Source of the DNA: Streptomyces lydicus
GTDB lineage: Bacteria; Actinomycetota; Actinomycetes; Streptomycetales; Streptomycetaceae
DNA length: 64,000 bases
Assembly: GCF_004125265.1 (NCBI RefSeq)
Contig: NZ_RDTE01000001.1
Coordinates: 1 to 64,000 of the forward strand
Reading direction: 5' to 3'
The notes beneath the pieces are model-generated. The model did no database searches. It had not been told where the DNA came from and worked only from the letters and a program-made list of their open reading frames with translations. Position numbers and translations under genes: made by a program. Shown one piece after another: positions 8,290-17,680 of the stretch. Position 1 is the stretch's first letter. The number at the start of each line of letters is the position of its first letter.

Positions 8290-9717
8290 GGGCATCGCTC
8301 AGACACCTCAGGGAGTTAACTCGTCAAGCGGCGACCGCGAGTGCGACGGGGAAGGCTGCGTCCTCATCGAACAGCTTCCGCTGCTGGAGGCAGTGGTAGA
8401 GCTGGCCCAGCATGCGATTAAACAGGTTCCTCTGGGCGGATGCGTGCCAGTCTCCGTGGTCGTCTCGGCGTCGCCGGTAGTGGGCATTGGCGCCGGGTGA
8501 GGCAGTGATCGCGGAGAAGGCCCAGAGATAGCCGGCGTGGTTGAGGCGGTCGTTTTTCACCCAGCGTCGGGTGATGGACGACTTCTTCCCGGAGGCTCTG
8601 GTGATGGGTGAGGAGCCGGCGTAGGCCTTCAGGCCGCGGGCGTCGGCGAACCGTGTGCGGTCGTCTCCGATCTCGGCGAGCACCCGGGCGCCGAGCTGGA
8701 CACCGAGTCCAGGGAAGCTGAGCAGGATGTCAGCGTCCGGGTGCTGAGGGAAAGCCTCATCCACCGCCTTGGCCAGGTCGTCGGCGGCGGTGCAGGCGGC
8801 GTCCAGCTGCCCCAACAGGGCGAGCATTTGCTTGCCGAGCGCGTCCTCGACCAGCGGCGGCTGATGGGCCCAGTCGGCGCGGAAGACCTCACGTAGCCGC
8901 ACAGCCTCGGCCTCAATGCCGCGCTTGCGGCCGGCGCGCTTGAGCGCGGCCTGGATCTGCGTGCGGGTCAGCCGGGCGGCCCTGGCGGGGGTGGGGGCGG
9001 TCTTCATGAGTTCCCGGGCCTCGGGCCGGCACAGGCCGTTCGTCCAGGTAGAGAAGGCGTCCAGCGCTGCGGGGTAGTACTCGCGCAGGAGCGAGCGGAG
9101 TTGGTTGGAAAGCTGCTGCCGGTTCCAAATCGCGTCCTGCTGAGCGCGGGCGAGGACAGCGATGGCTCGGGCCAGGTCCGAGTCGTTCGGCAGGGCCCTG
9201 TGGGCGTGCATGTCGGTCCGGAGCACGTTCGCGAGGACGAGAGCGTCGCCATGGTCGGACTTCTTGCGCGAGACGCTGTGCCGATCGCGGTAGCGGGCGG
9301 CGGCCATCGGGTTGATCGCGAAGACCTGGCGCTTGCCGGTCCGCAACACCGCCACCAGCAGGCCCCGGGACGTCTCGATCGCCACCGGGATCGGGGCGTC
9401 CTCGGTGTCGCCGTGCTCGGCGAGCAGGTCCAACAGCGACTGATAGCCGGCTGCGTCGTCGCTGATGCGTCGCTTGGCCAGCAGTTGGCCCGAGTCGTCG
9501 ACTAAGGCGACGTCGTGATGCCGTTCCGCCCAGTCGATTCCGCAGTAGATCAAGTTTTTCCCTCCCCAGGGCGCGGGTGTTTGCGCTGGTCACGAGCGCA
9601 TGCGGGCCACGCAGCGACCTAATCCCAGGCCTCAACCACAACGGGCCGGGCCGACACCTCAGTAGCAGTTCGTGGCACCAGCTCACCCCACGGGCCTCGG
9701 TCTATGCAGGAGCTCAA
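8290..9717 (-). mobile_element. IS110-family insertion sequence (approximate ends)
   Basis: The element contains one complete transposase gene. IS110 elements lack long inverted repeats and often leave no target duplication, so exact ends cannot be read here. The bounds are taken from the last bases before the transposase stop and the base before the next well-started gene at 9718. The roughly 160 nt upstream of the transposase start is the region where a bridge RNA would be encoded in this family. Confidence 0.6.
8324..9553 (-). CDS. IS110-family transposase (DEDD recombinase)
   Basis: 409 residues from TTG 9553, with GGGAGGG upstream. The start IYCGIDWAERHHDVALVDD carries the first acidic residue of the RuvC-like DEDD transposase domain. 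The C-terminal half has the helix-hairpin stretch LLSFPGLGVQLGARVLAEIG and the serine-containing region KAYAGSSPITRASGKKSS, the two halves that define IS110 transposases (DEDD_Tnp_IS110 plus Transposase_20). Length is normal for the family and no frame break is seen, so it may be active. Family members insert without long terminal inverted repeats and, in characterised cases, are guided by a bridge RNA from the flanking non-coding end. Confidence 0.95.
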   Translation of the reverse strand: MIYCGIDWAERHHDVALVDDSGQLLAKRRISDDAAGYQSLLDLLAEHGDTEDAPIPVAIETSRGLLVAVLRTGKRQVFAINPMAAARYRDRHSVSRKKSDHGDALVLANVLRTDMHAHRALPNDSDLARAIAVLARAQQDAIWNRQQLSNQLRSLLREYYPAALDAFSTWTNGLCRPEARELMKTAPTPARAARLTRTQIQAALKRAGRKRGIEAEAVRLREVFRADWAHQPPLVEDALGKQMLALLGQLDAACTAADDLAKAVDEAFPQHPDADILLSFPGLGVQLGARVLAEIGDDRTRFADARGLKAYAGSSPITRASGKKSSITRRWVKNDRLNHAGYLWAFSAITASPGANAHYRRRRDDHGDWHASAQRNLFNRMLGQLYHCLQQRKLFDEDAAFPVALAVAA

Positions 9718-9900
9718 ATGGCTCGGGCAATTCGAGAGGTCACCGCGCGGCGGGCTCGTACCACGAAGATCAACGAGCGACTACCGCTGATGGTGGTGGC
9801 GGCCACGAGGACGCCGGACGCTGCCGCTCTGAGCAAAGGCATCTATGCCTGGCTGCGAGAAGGCCTCCGTCCGGCGCCCACGCGACCGCCACCACCCTGA
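9718..9900 (+). CDS. Small basic hypothetical protein beside the IS110 element
   Basis: 60 residues from ATG 9718, with AGGAG five bases upstream. It reads MARAIREVTARRARTTKINE and later ALSKGIYAWLREGLRP, strongly basic with two probable helices and a proline-rich end. It lies just outside the likely left end of the IS110 element. It may be a complete small protein or part of a gene cut by the insertion. Function not recognised. Confidence 0.4.
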   Translation: MARAIREVTARRARTTKINERLPLMVVAATRTPDAAALSKGIYAWLREGLRPAPTRPPPP

Positions 9901-10025
9901 GCACCAGGACCGCGCACGCGATCTACGGGAAGGCATCACGTGCCCAGCTGTAGGCAGATGTCACGGCCCGGCGCTCGAACAATCCCCAGGAACCTTGGTC
10001 CCGGGGGACCGCCGCTAACTACGGA

Positions 10026-10337
10026 TTAGGCTGCGAGGCCGATCTCCTCGGCGATCGGGATGGTGTCACCCGGGTCGATCGGCAGCAGCACGTTGGACTT
10101 TTGGGCGTCGGCGTCGGCGGCTTCAAGGGCGTCTTCGTTGAGCAGGTCGATCGTGCAGTCCGCGCCGCAGCAGTCGGGGCGGATCTTGTAGTCGAAGACG
10201 CTCCAGACGCCGTCGGGGACGGAGCATCCTTCCAAGAGATGGACGGCGGAGGTGGCGGTGATGGTCGCGGTGGTGCCATGCCAGTGTCCGCTGTCGTCGA
10301 GGATGCGGACGCGGTCTCCTACCCGGTAGCGCAGCAT
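10026..10337 (-). CDS. Hypothetical protein with SH3/KOW-like N-terminus
   Basis: 103 residues from ATG 10337; longer in-frame starts are possible but add a low-complexity leader. The opening MLRYRVGDRVRILDDSGHWH has the small beta-barrel look of SH3 or KOW modules. A DCCGADC cysteine cluster follows at about 58-64, then an acidic tail. It lies 79 nt downstream of the 10417-12249 gene, so the two may share a transcript. Function unknown. Confidence 0.5.
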   Translation of the reverse strand: MLRYRVGDRVRILDDSGHWHGTTATITATSAVHLLEGCSVPDGVWSVFDYKIRPDCCGADCTIDLLNEDALEAADADAQKSNVLLPIDPGDTIPIAEEIGLAA

Positions 10338-10416
10338 GCGTGTTCCGTTCTTGGTTCGGTGGTCCGTCCGGGCCTGTGGGTGGGCGTGTGCGGCAATGCT
10401 GGTGCAGCTGCTTTCG

Positions 10417-12249
10417 TCAGGGTGAGACGGTCGTGGCGTGTGACCGGACCCGGGCACGTAGCTGGTGGGCTTGTTCATCGCGTGCGGTTGTCAGGGCGGT
10501 CAGCTCGGCGTTGAGGGCGTCCCACCCTTCGGGCGGCTCCGGCTCGCTCACGCGCTGGCCGTCCCATGCCGGGCCGGGCACGTGGAGGTCGTGAAGGCGC
10601 CGGCGGAGCTGTCGTTCGTCGTCTTCGAGGATGCGCACCCTGGTCGTGGGGCGTGTGCCGGGCGGGTTGGTGATGAGTGTGACGAGGTGGTGGTCGAGGA
10701 GGTGGCCGATGCGGGCCTCCCACCATGACGAGCGTCGGCGGGGGATGTCCTCGTCCCGGGCGTCGCGGGCGAAGTCGACCGGGTCCATGATGCCGGAGCG
10801 TCGGATCTCGTCCAGCATTTGCCGGTGAGCGTCGGTGAGTCGGGCTGGTCGAGGTGGCTTTGCCTTCGTGGTGGCGGCGGGCTGGGGCAACTGGGCTTCC
10901 TGGCGGAGGCGGGCGTGCATTCCGGTTCGGCACGCGGTGTGGAAGCGGCTGGCCCACCACGCCTCGCGTTCGGGAGTGTCGACCAACTCCAGCAGTCCCG
11001 GGCAGATGTCGCACAGTTGGAGGTGGGTGATGACCCGGTTTTCCTCATCCGGGTCGGGCCACCAGAGGCGCGGCTCGCAGGCGGTCCGGCCGCACAGCGC
11101 GCACCCCTGATCGTGGTGCGGTGCGCGTGCGAGCACGGCCGTCGTCTCCCGGGGCATCCACCGGGCGGCTCCCCACCAGCGGTACTCCGAGCTATCCGCG
11201 GCCCCGCCCAGGACCAGGCAGGTCTCGCACAGTCCGATCGGTGAGGTGCTGAACTCCTGCCCGGGTCGGGCCACCCGTTGGCTGGGCAGGTCCCGGCGGC
11301 ACCAGGAGCAGCGGGGCAACGGCTCGGGCTCGGCCGGCTTCACGTAGGGGGCGGTGGTCTTGGCCTGGAGGGTCAGGTCACGTTCTTCCTTGAAGAGCAC
11401 CGGTCCTTCGGTGTCCTTGTATGGGGCGAACAGGCGGAGGACCTTGCTGCGTCCGGCGAGTGCCAGTCGGGTCTTCCAGTGGCCGTAGCCGCCCATGTCC
11501 CGCACGCCGGCCCGCTCGCCTCGGTCCTCGGCCGCGTCGTGCATGCGCTGTTCGGCCTTGGCTTGCTCGCGGGGGTCGGACAGGCGCGGTCGCAGCCGAA
11601 CGGCGAGATCGACGTGGAGTAGCGGGTCCGTCGCAGGGTCTGCGATGGCGCCGACGGCTCGGATCTCCTGGACCCACCAGAGTGTGGCGTCCGGGTTGGC
11701 GTTGATCTCGGTTGCTGCTTTGACCACCTTGGCTACCAGGGCGTCCGCGCGGCGGCGGGTCGAGGGCTTGCGCCCCGAGGCGAAGGCGAGCACCTGGCCG
11801 GCAGGGGTCAGGTGCCATGTCCGGTAGTCGCGGTGGCCCCACTGGTCGGGGGCGCTGCGGGTGCCCTTGGGGCCGGTCAGCAGTCCCGCGCGCACCAGGC
11901 GGCCGAGGTAGGTGAGGGTTTGTGCCGTGGTGAGGTCGAGGGGGCTGGTGAGGTCGTGGAGGCGAACGCCGTAGGCGTCGGCGCGCTTGAGGACATCGCG
12001 GGCGGTGCGGACGTCCTTGCCGCACAGCGTGGCATCCAGGTCGACGACGAACTCGCCCTCGTACGTGCCCAGTCCGCCCAGAGGCCGCAACAACGGTCTG
12101 TTGCTGGGACCTGCCGCGGCCGCTTTCAGGTCCCGCAGCAGGCGCTGCTCGGCGCCGGTGTCATGCTCCGCGGGGGAACGGGGGCCAACCACGCTGCGCG
12201 CGGCGACAGTGGAGGTAGGAGGCGGGGTGTCGGTGTTCCGGTCGGTCAC
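10417..12249 (-). CDS. Large hypothetical protein: possible winged helix, nucleotidyltransferase-like segment and paired CxxC motifs
   Basis: 610 residues from GTG 12249, chosen over the earlier frame start because the extra residues look non-coding. Around residues 80-130 the sequence DVLKRADAYGVRLHDLTSPL followed by TYLGRLVRAGLLTG resembles a winged-helix DNA-binding domain. Further on, VGAIADPATDPLLHVDLAVR has the spacing of a nucleotidyltransferase core but with weak catalytic residues. The middle carries CSWC...CETC and CALC...CDIC pairs that could bind zinc. The last 150 residues are charged and helical. The domain calls are inferences; only the cysteine pairs are plain to see. A DNA-binding role is plausible. 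Confidence 0.65.
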   Translation of the reverse strand: MTDRNTDTPPPTSTVAARSVVGPRSPAEHDTGAEQRLLRDLKAAAAGPSNRPLLRPLGGLGTYEGEFVVDLDATLCGKDVRTARDVLKRADAYGVRLHDLTSPLDLTTAQTLTYLGRLVRAGLLTGPKGTRSAPDQWGHRDYRTWHLTPAGQVLAFASGRKPSTRRRADALVAKVVKAATEINANPDATLWWVQEIRAVGAIADPATDPLLHVDLAVRLRPRLSDPREQAKAEQRMHDAAEDRGERAGVRDMGGYGHWKTRLALAGRSKVLRLFAPYKDTEGPVLFKEERDLTLQAKTTAPYVKPAEPEPLPRCSWCRRDLPSQRVARPGQEFSTSPIGLCETCLVLGGAADSSEYRWWGAARWMPRETTAVLARAPHHDQGCALCGRTACEPRLWWPDPDEENRVITHLQLCDICPGLLELVDTPEREAWWASRFHTACRTGMHARLRQEAQLPQPAATTKAKPPRPARLTDAHRQMLDEIRRSGIMDPVDFARDARDEDIPRRRSSWWEARIGHLLDHHLVTLITNPPGTRPTTRVRILEDDERQLRRRLHDLHVPGPAWDGQRVSEPEPPEGWDALNAELTALTTARDEQAHQLRARVRSHATTVSP

Positions 12250-12667
12250 TGGGAAACCGTACTGGCCCTGGAGGGGGACGCATGCGGATCCGGGAGGTTC
12301 CGGCCAGTGGGCAGGGGTCCACACAGGCTGCTGGAGAGGCGTGGCGGGTGGCCGCTGCCGGTTGCCATGGACGTCGCCCGTCCGGTGAGGACCTCAAGAA
12401 GGATCGGCCAGGGCCTGTACAGGTCGACAGGCCATCAGGCAAGGGGCGTTGCAGGGACCGGAGCGCGCATGGGAATCTGTGCGCTGGGCTATCGAGAGCC
12501 TTGCCGTACGCGTCCCCGCCCGGCCCGGGCGACGCACCAAGCGCGGCAAAACGGGGCACGGCCACGCCGAGTAGCAGCACACAGGACTTCGTGACAGACG
12601 ACCGTTCGTCTCTTCTCCCTGATTCCTTCGCTGCGCAGGGCCGGATGCTGCAGCGGAAGGACTTCAC
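12250..12667. other. Divergent intergenic region
   Basis: 418 bases between the 5' ends of two large divergent genes. It should contain both promoters. No convincing small gene, long repeat or hairpin was found in it. Confidence 0.4.
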
Positions 12668-14647
12668 GTGGCGAACGACGTCTTCAAATCGCGGGCGCGG
12701 CTGCGCTGTCAGTACACGAACGAGCCCTACGCCACCGCCAAGGGGGAACTGGCAGCGTGCACGGAACAGGCGCCTGTGATTCCGCCGGCCGCCACAGCCG
12801 GACAGATGCAGTTCGAGGCGCAGGTCTTCGCGCGGTGGGTGCGTGCCTTCGGTGGCATCGTGCCAGCTTCACTCTCCCGCGCCGGGCGATTCGGTTTGCA
12901 CCATGTCACTCCACGGCCGCATGAGCTGGAGCTTCGGGTGGATCCGTCGGCACTGACCGATCTGCTGGCCGTGCTGGTGCGTCATGACAGCCAGGTCAGG
13001 GCGTCGTACGGCGTGCCGGGGCTTCGCTTCCACTACAAGCGGCAGCGGCTGGTGCTGCGGCAAGCGGGGCGTGAAGGTCGGATCGTCCTGTCCCCCGTCC
13101 CTGAGAAGGCGTGGGCGGCGGTGCTCAAAGCGCTTGAGGCGGACGTGCCGGCGCGGTCGCGGCTGCTGTTGACCGGGCCGGACGAGTGGACGCAAGACGA
13201 GCTCAACTACCAGGACCAGGACGAAGATGAGCTGGGGGCCTCGGCGGCGTATCTGTCGTCGCTCCTGCGGCGCCCGGCACTGTGGGGAGACCAGGAGCTG
13301 CGGCTGCGGCTGAGCCGCGACCGCCGCCCGGCAGTGGTCGACGCAGCCGGCAGGCCACTGTCCCTCCCCCTCGAACCCAGCACCGCCAAAGCAGGCGAAC
13401 CCGAGCGCGATCCGGTTGCCGGGAGCGCAGGAGACCTGTCGGCGGGCGACTGCAGCGAATTTGGCATCAGGGTAGAGCGAGACAACGTTTCAGGGACAGC
13501 GAACGCCGGTACCGCTGGGGGGCGGGAGGCTGAGCATGTCCTTGGCCGCGATCTGCTCCAAGAGGTCGTGTGCGCTGCACTGGAGCGTCATGAGGACGTC
13601 GTGGGCTGGGGTATCTCGGCTCGTGGCGGAGACCTTTTCGCGCTCGTCGACCCCGGGCAGCTCGATCCCGACACCGCCGCGCAGCTGCGCGAGGGGAGGA
13701 ACGGCGTGGTCTCGGTGATCGCTGAGCGGGACGGCCTGTTGCGGGAGATGCCCTGGTCCAGCGAGTCGGGGGACCACCTGCGGATCACGGCCGGAGCACA
13801 TCTTGAACCGGTGGCGGCGTTCTCCCACCAGGAACGGGATGCCGCGGCCGTCTGGCTGATCCCTCTGGATTTCACCCACGACACACCTCGCGCTCTCTTC
13901 GAGGTCCTGCCGGCCCGCCGGATGCCCAGTGCGGAGGATGAGATCCTCGGGTTCGACTCCCCCGACGAGCTGTGGGCGCGCACTGCGGGTGCCCGCATGA
14001 GCAAAGCCGTTCTGGGGGTGCTGTTCATCCGCGCCCAGGAGCATCCTCCGCGCCCGGAGGAACCGGCCGAAATCGAGGGGTGGCCCAATGCGATCCTGCT
14101 GTCGCGGGCGCGGCACTTCGTCAGCGCTTGTCGGATGCCGACCGGGTGGATCGAAGTCAGCCACCAGATGCTCGACGATCCGCGGTTCATCGTCAACGAC
14201 GTCGCCTGGGAGGTCTGCCGTCAGCTGCTCGGCCTGCCCTCGCCGGACGAAGGGCGTGTCGAGGCGAGTTGGGTGTGGGTGATGCTGTGGCTGGAGGCGC
14301 TCAAGGACCGCCTGCCGCCCCTCGACGCCTACCGGTCGATGCCGCCGGAGCGGCTCAACGACGTCCTCCACGGACGTGTGCCGCGTCGCGGGAAGGCGGC
14401 GTGGCAGCCGGTATGGGAAGCGGTCGAGTCCGGGCGGCTGCGGCAATGGCGTGTGAGCGCCGAGGATGCGGCCTGGCGCGAGGGCCCCGGCTTCCTCGTC
14501 CTGCTCCAGCACCTCATCGACGACGTGGGCTGCCAGGTGTACTCGGTTCTGCAGGCCCCTGGCCAGTTCACCGCGGAGGGTGCCGACTTCGTACGCAAGA
14601 TCGCGACTCGGCTTGACCTCTGCATTCCGGCACCGGCGGGTCGCTGA
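12668..14647 (+). CDS. Large hypothetical protein
   Basis: 659 residues from GTG 12668, with GGAAGGA well placed upstream. There is no signal peptide or membrane segment. Residues about 1-200 are a mixed alpha/beta region, an acidic linker follows (QDQDEDELG near 180), and residues 300-659 look like a second globular part (WLIPLDFTHDTPRALFEVLP, then WVWVMLWLEALKDRLPPLDA). No catalytic motif of a known family stands out. It is the only gene on its strand between 9.9 and 21.8 kb, and a dense antisense frame over it is a shadow. Confidence 0.7.
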   Translation: MANDVFKSRARLRCQYTNEPYATAKGELAACTEQAPVIPPAATAGQMQFEAQVFARWVRAFGGIVPASLSRAGRFGLHHVTPRPHELELRVDPSALTDLLAVLVRHDSQVRASYGVPGLRFHYKRQRLVLRQAGREGRIVLSPVPEKAWAAVLKALEADVPARSRLLLTGPDEWTQDELNYQDQDEDELGASAAYLSSLLRRPALWGDQELRLRLSRDRRPAVVDAAGRPLSLPLEPSTAKAGEPERDPVAGSAGDLSAGDCSEFGIRVERDNVSGTANAGTAGGREAEHVLGRDLLQEVVCAALERHEDVVGWGISARGGDLFALVDPGQLDPDTAAQLREGRNGVVSVIAERDGLLREMPWSSESGDHLRITAGAHLEPVAAFSHQERDAAAVWLIPLDFTHDTPRALFEVLPARRMPSAEDEILGFDSPDELWARTAGARMSKAVLGVLFIRAQEHPPRPEEPAEIEGWPNAILLSRARHFVSACRMPTGWIEVSHQMLDDPRFIVNDVAWEVCRQLLGLPSPDEGRVEASWVWVMLWLEALKDRLPPLDAYRSMPPERLNDVLHGRVPRRGKAAWQPVWEAVESGRLRQWRVSAEDAAWREGPGFLVLLQHLIDDVGCQVYSVLQAPGQFTAEGADFVRKIATRLDLCIPAPAGR

Positions 14648-15411
14648 TCGGCAGCTGCCTTGTGCTCGGCCTCGGGCTGGGTGCTGCGAGGCTCCCGGCG
14701 CCAGCCTCGCGTCGGACCGTGGCTTCGATTCGCATACGCCAGCCCGTGTCGGTTCCTTTGATGTTGGGAGTGTGGCGGCGGTTTTGCAGTCGATATGGCG
14801 AGGACGGGACTGTCTGCCGGCCGGTGCGCCTGGTACGGGACGGCTCGGGCGCAGATGGCCGCCCGGGCCGGGCGCGGTGTCCTGTTGGGTGCAGGACGGC
14901 TGACGGCTCAGGTGTGTCCGGGCGGGTCCCCTCGGGTGGGTTGCCCCGCTCCCCTCTCCGGGCGAGCATGCTCCGATACAGCACAACCGCTCGGGCCGAT
15001 TTCAGCTCGGCGGACAAAACGCTCTGAGAATCTGCAGGTCAGCTACCGCCACGCCCCGCCTCATCGCGCCATTCCCGGGTGAGCCGTGCCAGGGAGGGGC
15101 ATGTTCCGAGCCGGGCTTTCCGCGCATCGCTGCAGCGACCGTCGGATGGTCTCTGCGGGGGCTGATTGCGCCGGCTCACATCTGCGCTTGCCCGAACGGA
15201 GGTCGCGGCTGATACACCTTCTGCTCCCCCTGAAACCCCTGGCGTTGCCAGGGGTTTCGTCGTTCATCCGCATGCCGAGCCCCGCGCTGGTCGGACGCTC
15301 CCCGCCCCTTCGGCTCAGCAGGGCGACGGTCTGAGGGCTGTTCTCCGGGTGCCTGTTGCTCCACCACGCAGTGGCACGGCAGGCGCCGTCGGACGCCTGC
15401 GCCCTGCCGTG
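14648..15411. other. Long intergenic region with no recognised gene
   Basis: 764 bases between convergent genes. Several open frames exist on both strands, but their amino-acid content looks like out-of-frame GC-rich DNA and none has a good ribosome site. The only clear structure is the hairpin at 15232-15258. Confidence 0.4.
15232..15258. terminator. Perfect 11-bp stem hairpin, probable bidirectional terminator
   Basis: The arms gaaacccctgg (15232-15242) and ccaggggtttc (15248-15258) pair perfectly around a five-base loop. It lies about 150 bases beyond the helicase stop, where the minus-strand tap operon would end. The AT pairs at the base of the stem give a short T tract on both strands. 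No tRNA body lies beside it. Confidence 0.7.
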
Positions 15412-17658
15412 TCAGGCGCTGTCGGGGGGCAGGCCGATCTGCTGGAGCAGGGTGTGCTGCTGCGGAACGCGGGGTTGCGGGTCCTTGAGCCATCGGCGGT
15501 AGGCGCTGGAGTCGCCGCGTTGGGTGAGGGGTTCGTCTTGGGTGTGGCGCAGGGCTGCTTTTTGGTAGTAGCGCTGCCAGGTCAGGTCCCAGCCGGGGTT
15601 CCAGTAGGGGTCGATGCGGGAGAGTTCCTGGATGATGTAGGCGTTGCCCTTGCGGTCGTTGGCGCGGTAGCGGTGGTTGGCGAGTAGTCGTCCGAAGTGG
15701 TGTCCGTCGGGGGCCTTGTAGCCGGAGGTGACGGCGAGGCCGCCTTCGGTTCGGGCGCATTCCTCGGCGTAGGTGATGAAGGCGTCCTCGTTGTCCTTGC
15801 GGGGATCCCACTGCATGCCGTGGCTGTCGAGGAACTTGATCTGAAAGGGGGTCAACTCGCCGCGGCGTTTGGCGGTGCGCTGGTTGGACAGCCAGGTGTA
15901 GAGGTCGACGCGGTGGGGGTTGGTGTCCAGTTCGGCGGCTTGGACCGGGGTGACGGCGAGGTGGCCGTGGCGGTCGTGGTAGCGCGAGGCTTCGATGGCC
16001 ATGTCCATCCACGCCTCGGTGACGCCGGTGGGGTTGACGACCCGCAGCTGCATGACGCGGTCGAGTTCTTCGGCGGTGATGCGCTGACCGTCGGTGCCGA
16101 TGATCTCGGGGATGTCGCCTGCCGCAGGGCCGAAGGGCGGCCGGCCGGAGTCGGCAGGGGGCAGCGGCGCGGAGGGCTCGTCGACAGCCTCGGGCGCGGA
16201 GGGCTTGTTCCCCGGGGCCTCGGCCGGCTTGTGGGGGGCGGGTGAGGTGAGTGCGGTGGTGGGCAGCCGGTCGGCGATGCGCAGGTCGTGGGCGCGCAGG
16301 GCGGAGAGGACCTCGTAGAGCGGGCGGAAGGCGTCGGTCTGGAGCAGGTCTTTGTGGTCCTCTCCGGGGGCGAGGTAGACGGGAACGAGAAGGGTTGCCT
16401 TGTCGGTGCTGGTGGGGTGCAGGCGCACAGCGCGGCCAAGGGCCTGGACGATGTCGACGACGCTGCCCTTGGGCGCGGCGAAGCACAGCCCGTCGACGGT
16501 GGGGACGTCGACGCCTTCGCCCAGGAGACGGGCGTTGGCCAGGATCATCAGTGCGGCGAGCAGGTGGTTGCCGCGGAAGGCGTTCAGGACGTCGTGGCGG
16601 TCGGGGGTTTCCTGGTGGACGCTGCGTGCCCACAGGGAGGGAGGGCACAGGGGGCGGGGGCCGTCGGGGGTGTCGGTGAGGGTGTCGGTGAGGGCGTGTG
16701 CGGTCTCGACCAGCTTGGCGATGAAGGCGTCGGAGTCCTTGATCGTCCTGTGGAAGGTGATCATGCGCTGGATGTGATGGTGGGCGCAGGTCTTCAGCAG
16801 TGCCGTGGCCAGGCTGAGCAGGGCGAGCGGGTCGTTCGCGGTGGCGTTGCGGGTGCGGCGCAGGGCCGGCTGGAGAGTGGGGTGGTCGACGTTGACCAGG
16901 ACGATGCGGTAGTCGCGGGCCAGGCCTTCGGCGACGGCTTGGCTGAGCATCATGGAGAAGACGGTGGGTCCGAAGATGTCCTCGTCCAGCATGGAGGCGA
17001 CGAGCTCGGGTTCGGGGCCGGTGCCGGCGAGGTCGAGGCCTTCGGCGTAGGTGCGGTCGGTGGTCCAGATGCGGGGAGTGGCGGTGAAGTAGAGGCGGCG
17101 GCGGGCGGGGACCTGGATGTTGTCGTGAACGACGGCCCAGGTCTTGGCGAGGCTTCCCGAGGTGCGGTGTGCCTCGTCGCAGATGATCAGGTCCCATTCG
17201 GGGAGGGCCGCGGAGTTGTGCGCGGTGATGATTGCGCCGGACTGCTTTTCGTCTTCGACCAGGGAGGCGTAGGTGGCGAAGACGGTGTGGTGGTCGCTGT
17301 CGGCGAGGAGTTCGACGAAGGTGGCGGCGTCGGTGGTGTGGGGGATGCCGCGGGCATCGAGGGCTGGGTGGCGGCTGCAGACCGCGTAGACGTCGCCCAG
17401 GTTGCGGCTGTCGGCGCGGAAGTCGTCGAGGATTTGTACCAGGAGGTCGAGGGTGGGCACCAGGACCAGGCGGCGCAGGGCACGGCGCGTGCGGGCCAGT
17501 TCTTCGCAGATGCGGGCGGCCATGAGGGTCTTGCCGGTGCCGCAGGGGGAGACGATGGTGGCGCGGCCGCCGTAGCGGACGGCGTGGACTCCGGCGTTGA
17601 CCGCGGTCTTCTGGTGGGGCTTGAGGGTCTTGCGCTTGGTGGCGGGTGGGGTGAACAC
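15412..17658 (-). CDS. DEAD/DEAH-box helicase with C-terminal helicase-associated region, third gene of the tap operon
   Basis: 748 residues from ATG 17658. Superfamily 2 motifs are clear: Walker A SPCGTGKT (37-44), DEAH box ICDEAHR (159-165), FTATPR (191-196), and motif VI QALGRAVR with ATP-contacting arginines. A low-complexity proline linker (about 470-520) separates this motor from a C-terminal part containing helicase-associated repeats (YTWLSNQRTAKRRGEL, RYRANDRKGNAYIIQELSRI). Its start lies 22 nt after the tpg stop on the same strand, so it is probably transcribed with the telomere genes. Helicases of this kind occur on Streptomyces accessory replicons. A role in end replication is an inference from position. 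Confidence 0.85.
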   Translation of the reverse strand: MFTPPATKRKTLKPHQKTAVNAGVHAVRYGGRATIVSPCGTGKTLMAARICEELARTRRALRRLVLVPTLDLLVQILDDFRADSRNLGDVYAVCSRHPALDARGIPHTTDAATFVELLADSDHHTVFATYASLVEDEKQSGAIITAHNSAALPEWDLIICDEAHRTSGSLAKTWAVVHDNIQVPARRRLYFTATPRIWTTDRTYAEGLDLAGTGPEPELVASMLDEDIFGPTVFSMMLSQAVAEGLARDYRIVLVNVDHPTLQPALRRTRNATANDPLALLSLATALLKTCAHHHIQRMITFHRTIKDSDAFIAKLVETAHALTDTLTDTPDGPRPLCPPSLWARSVHQETPDRHDVLNAFRGNHLLAALMILANARLLGEGVDVPTVDGLCFAAPKGSVVDIVQALGRAVRLHPTSTDKATLLVPVYLAPGEDHKDLLQTDAFRPLYEVLSALRAHDLRIADRLPTTALTSPAPHKPAEAPGNKPSAPEAVDEPSAPLPPADSGRPPFGPAAGDIPEIIGTDGQRITAEELDRVMQLRVVNPTGVTEAWMDMAIEASRYHDRHGHLAVTPVQAAELDTNPHRVDLYTWLSNQRTAKRRGELTPFQIKFLDSHGMQWDPRKDNEDAFITYAEECARTEGGLAVTSGYKAPDGHHFGRLLANHRYRANDRKGNAYIIQELSRIDPYWNPGWDLTWQRYYQKAALRHTQDEPLTQRGDSSAYRRWLKDPQPRVPQQHTLLQQIGLPPDSA

Positions 17659-17680
17659 GCTGGTCCTTCGCGGGGCGGGG

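Noticed and set aside
13490..14986. 498-codon minus-strand open frame
   Set aside because: Antisense to the 12668-14647 gene, which has a good ribosome site; the antisense text has no fold-like pattern.
15160..15260. tRNA gene ending in the 15232 hairpin
   Set aside because: No T-loop or anticodon stem is present before the hairpin; it behaves as a plain terminator.
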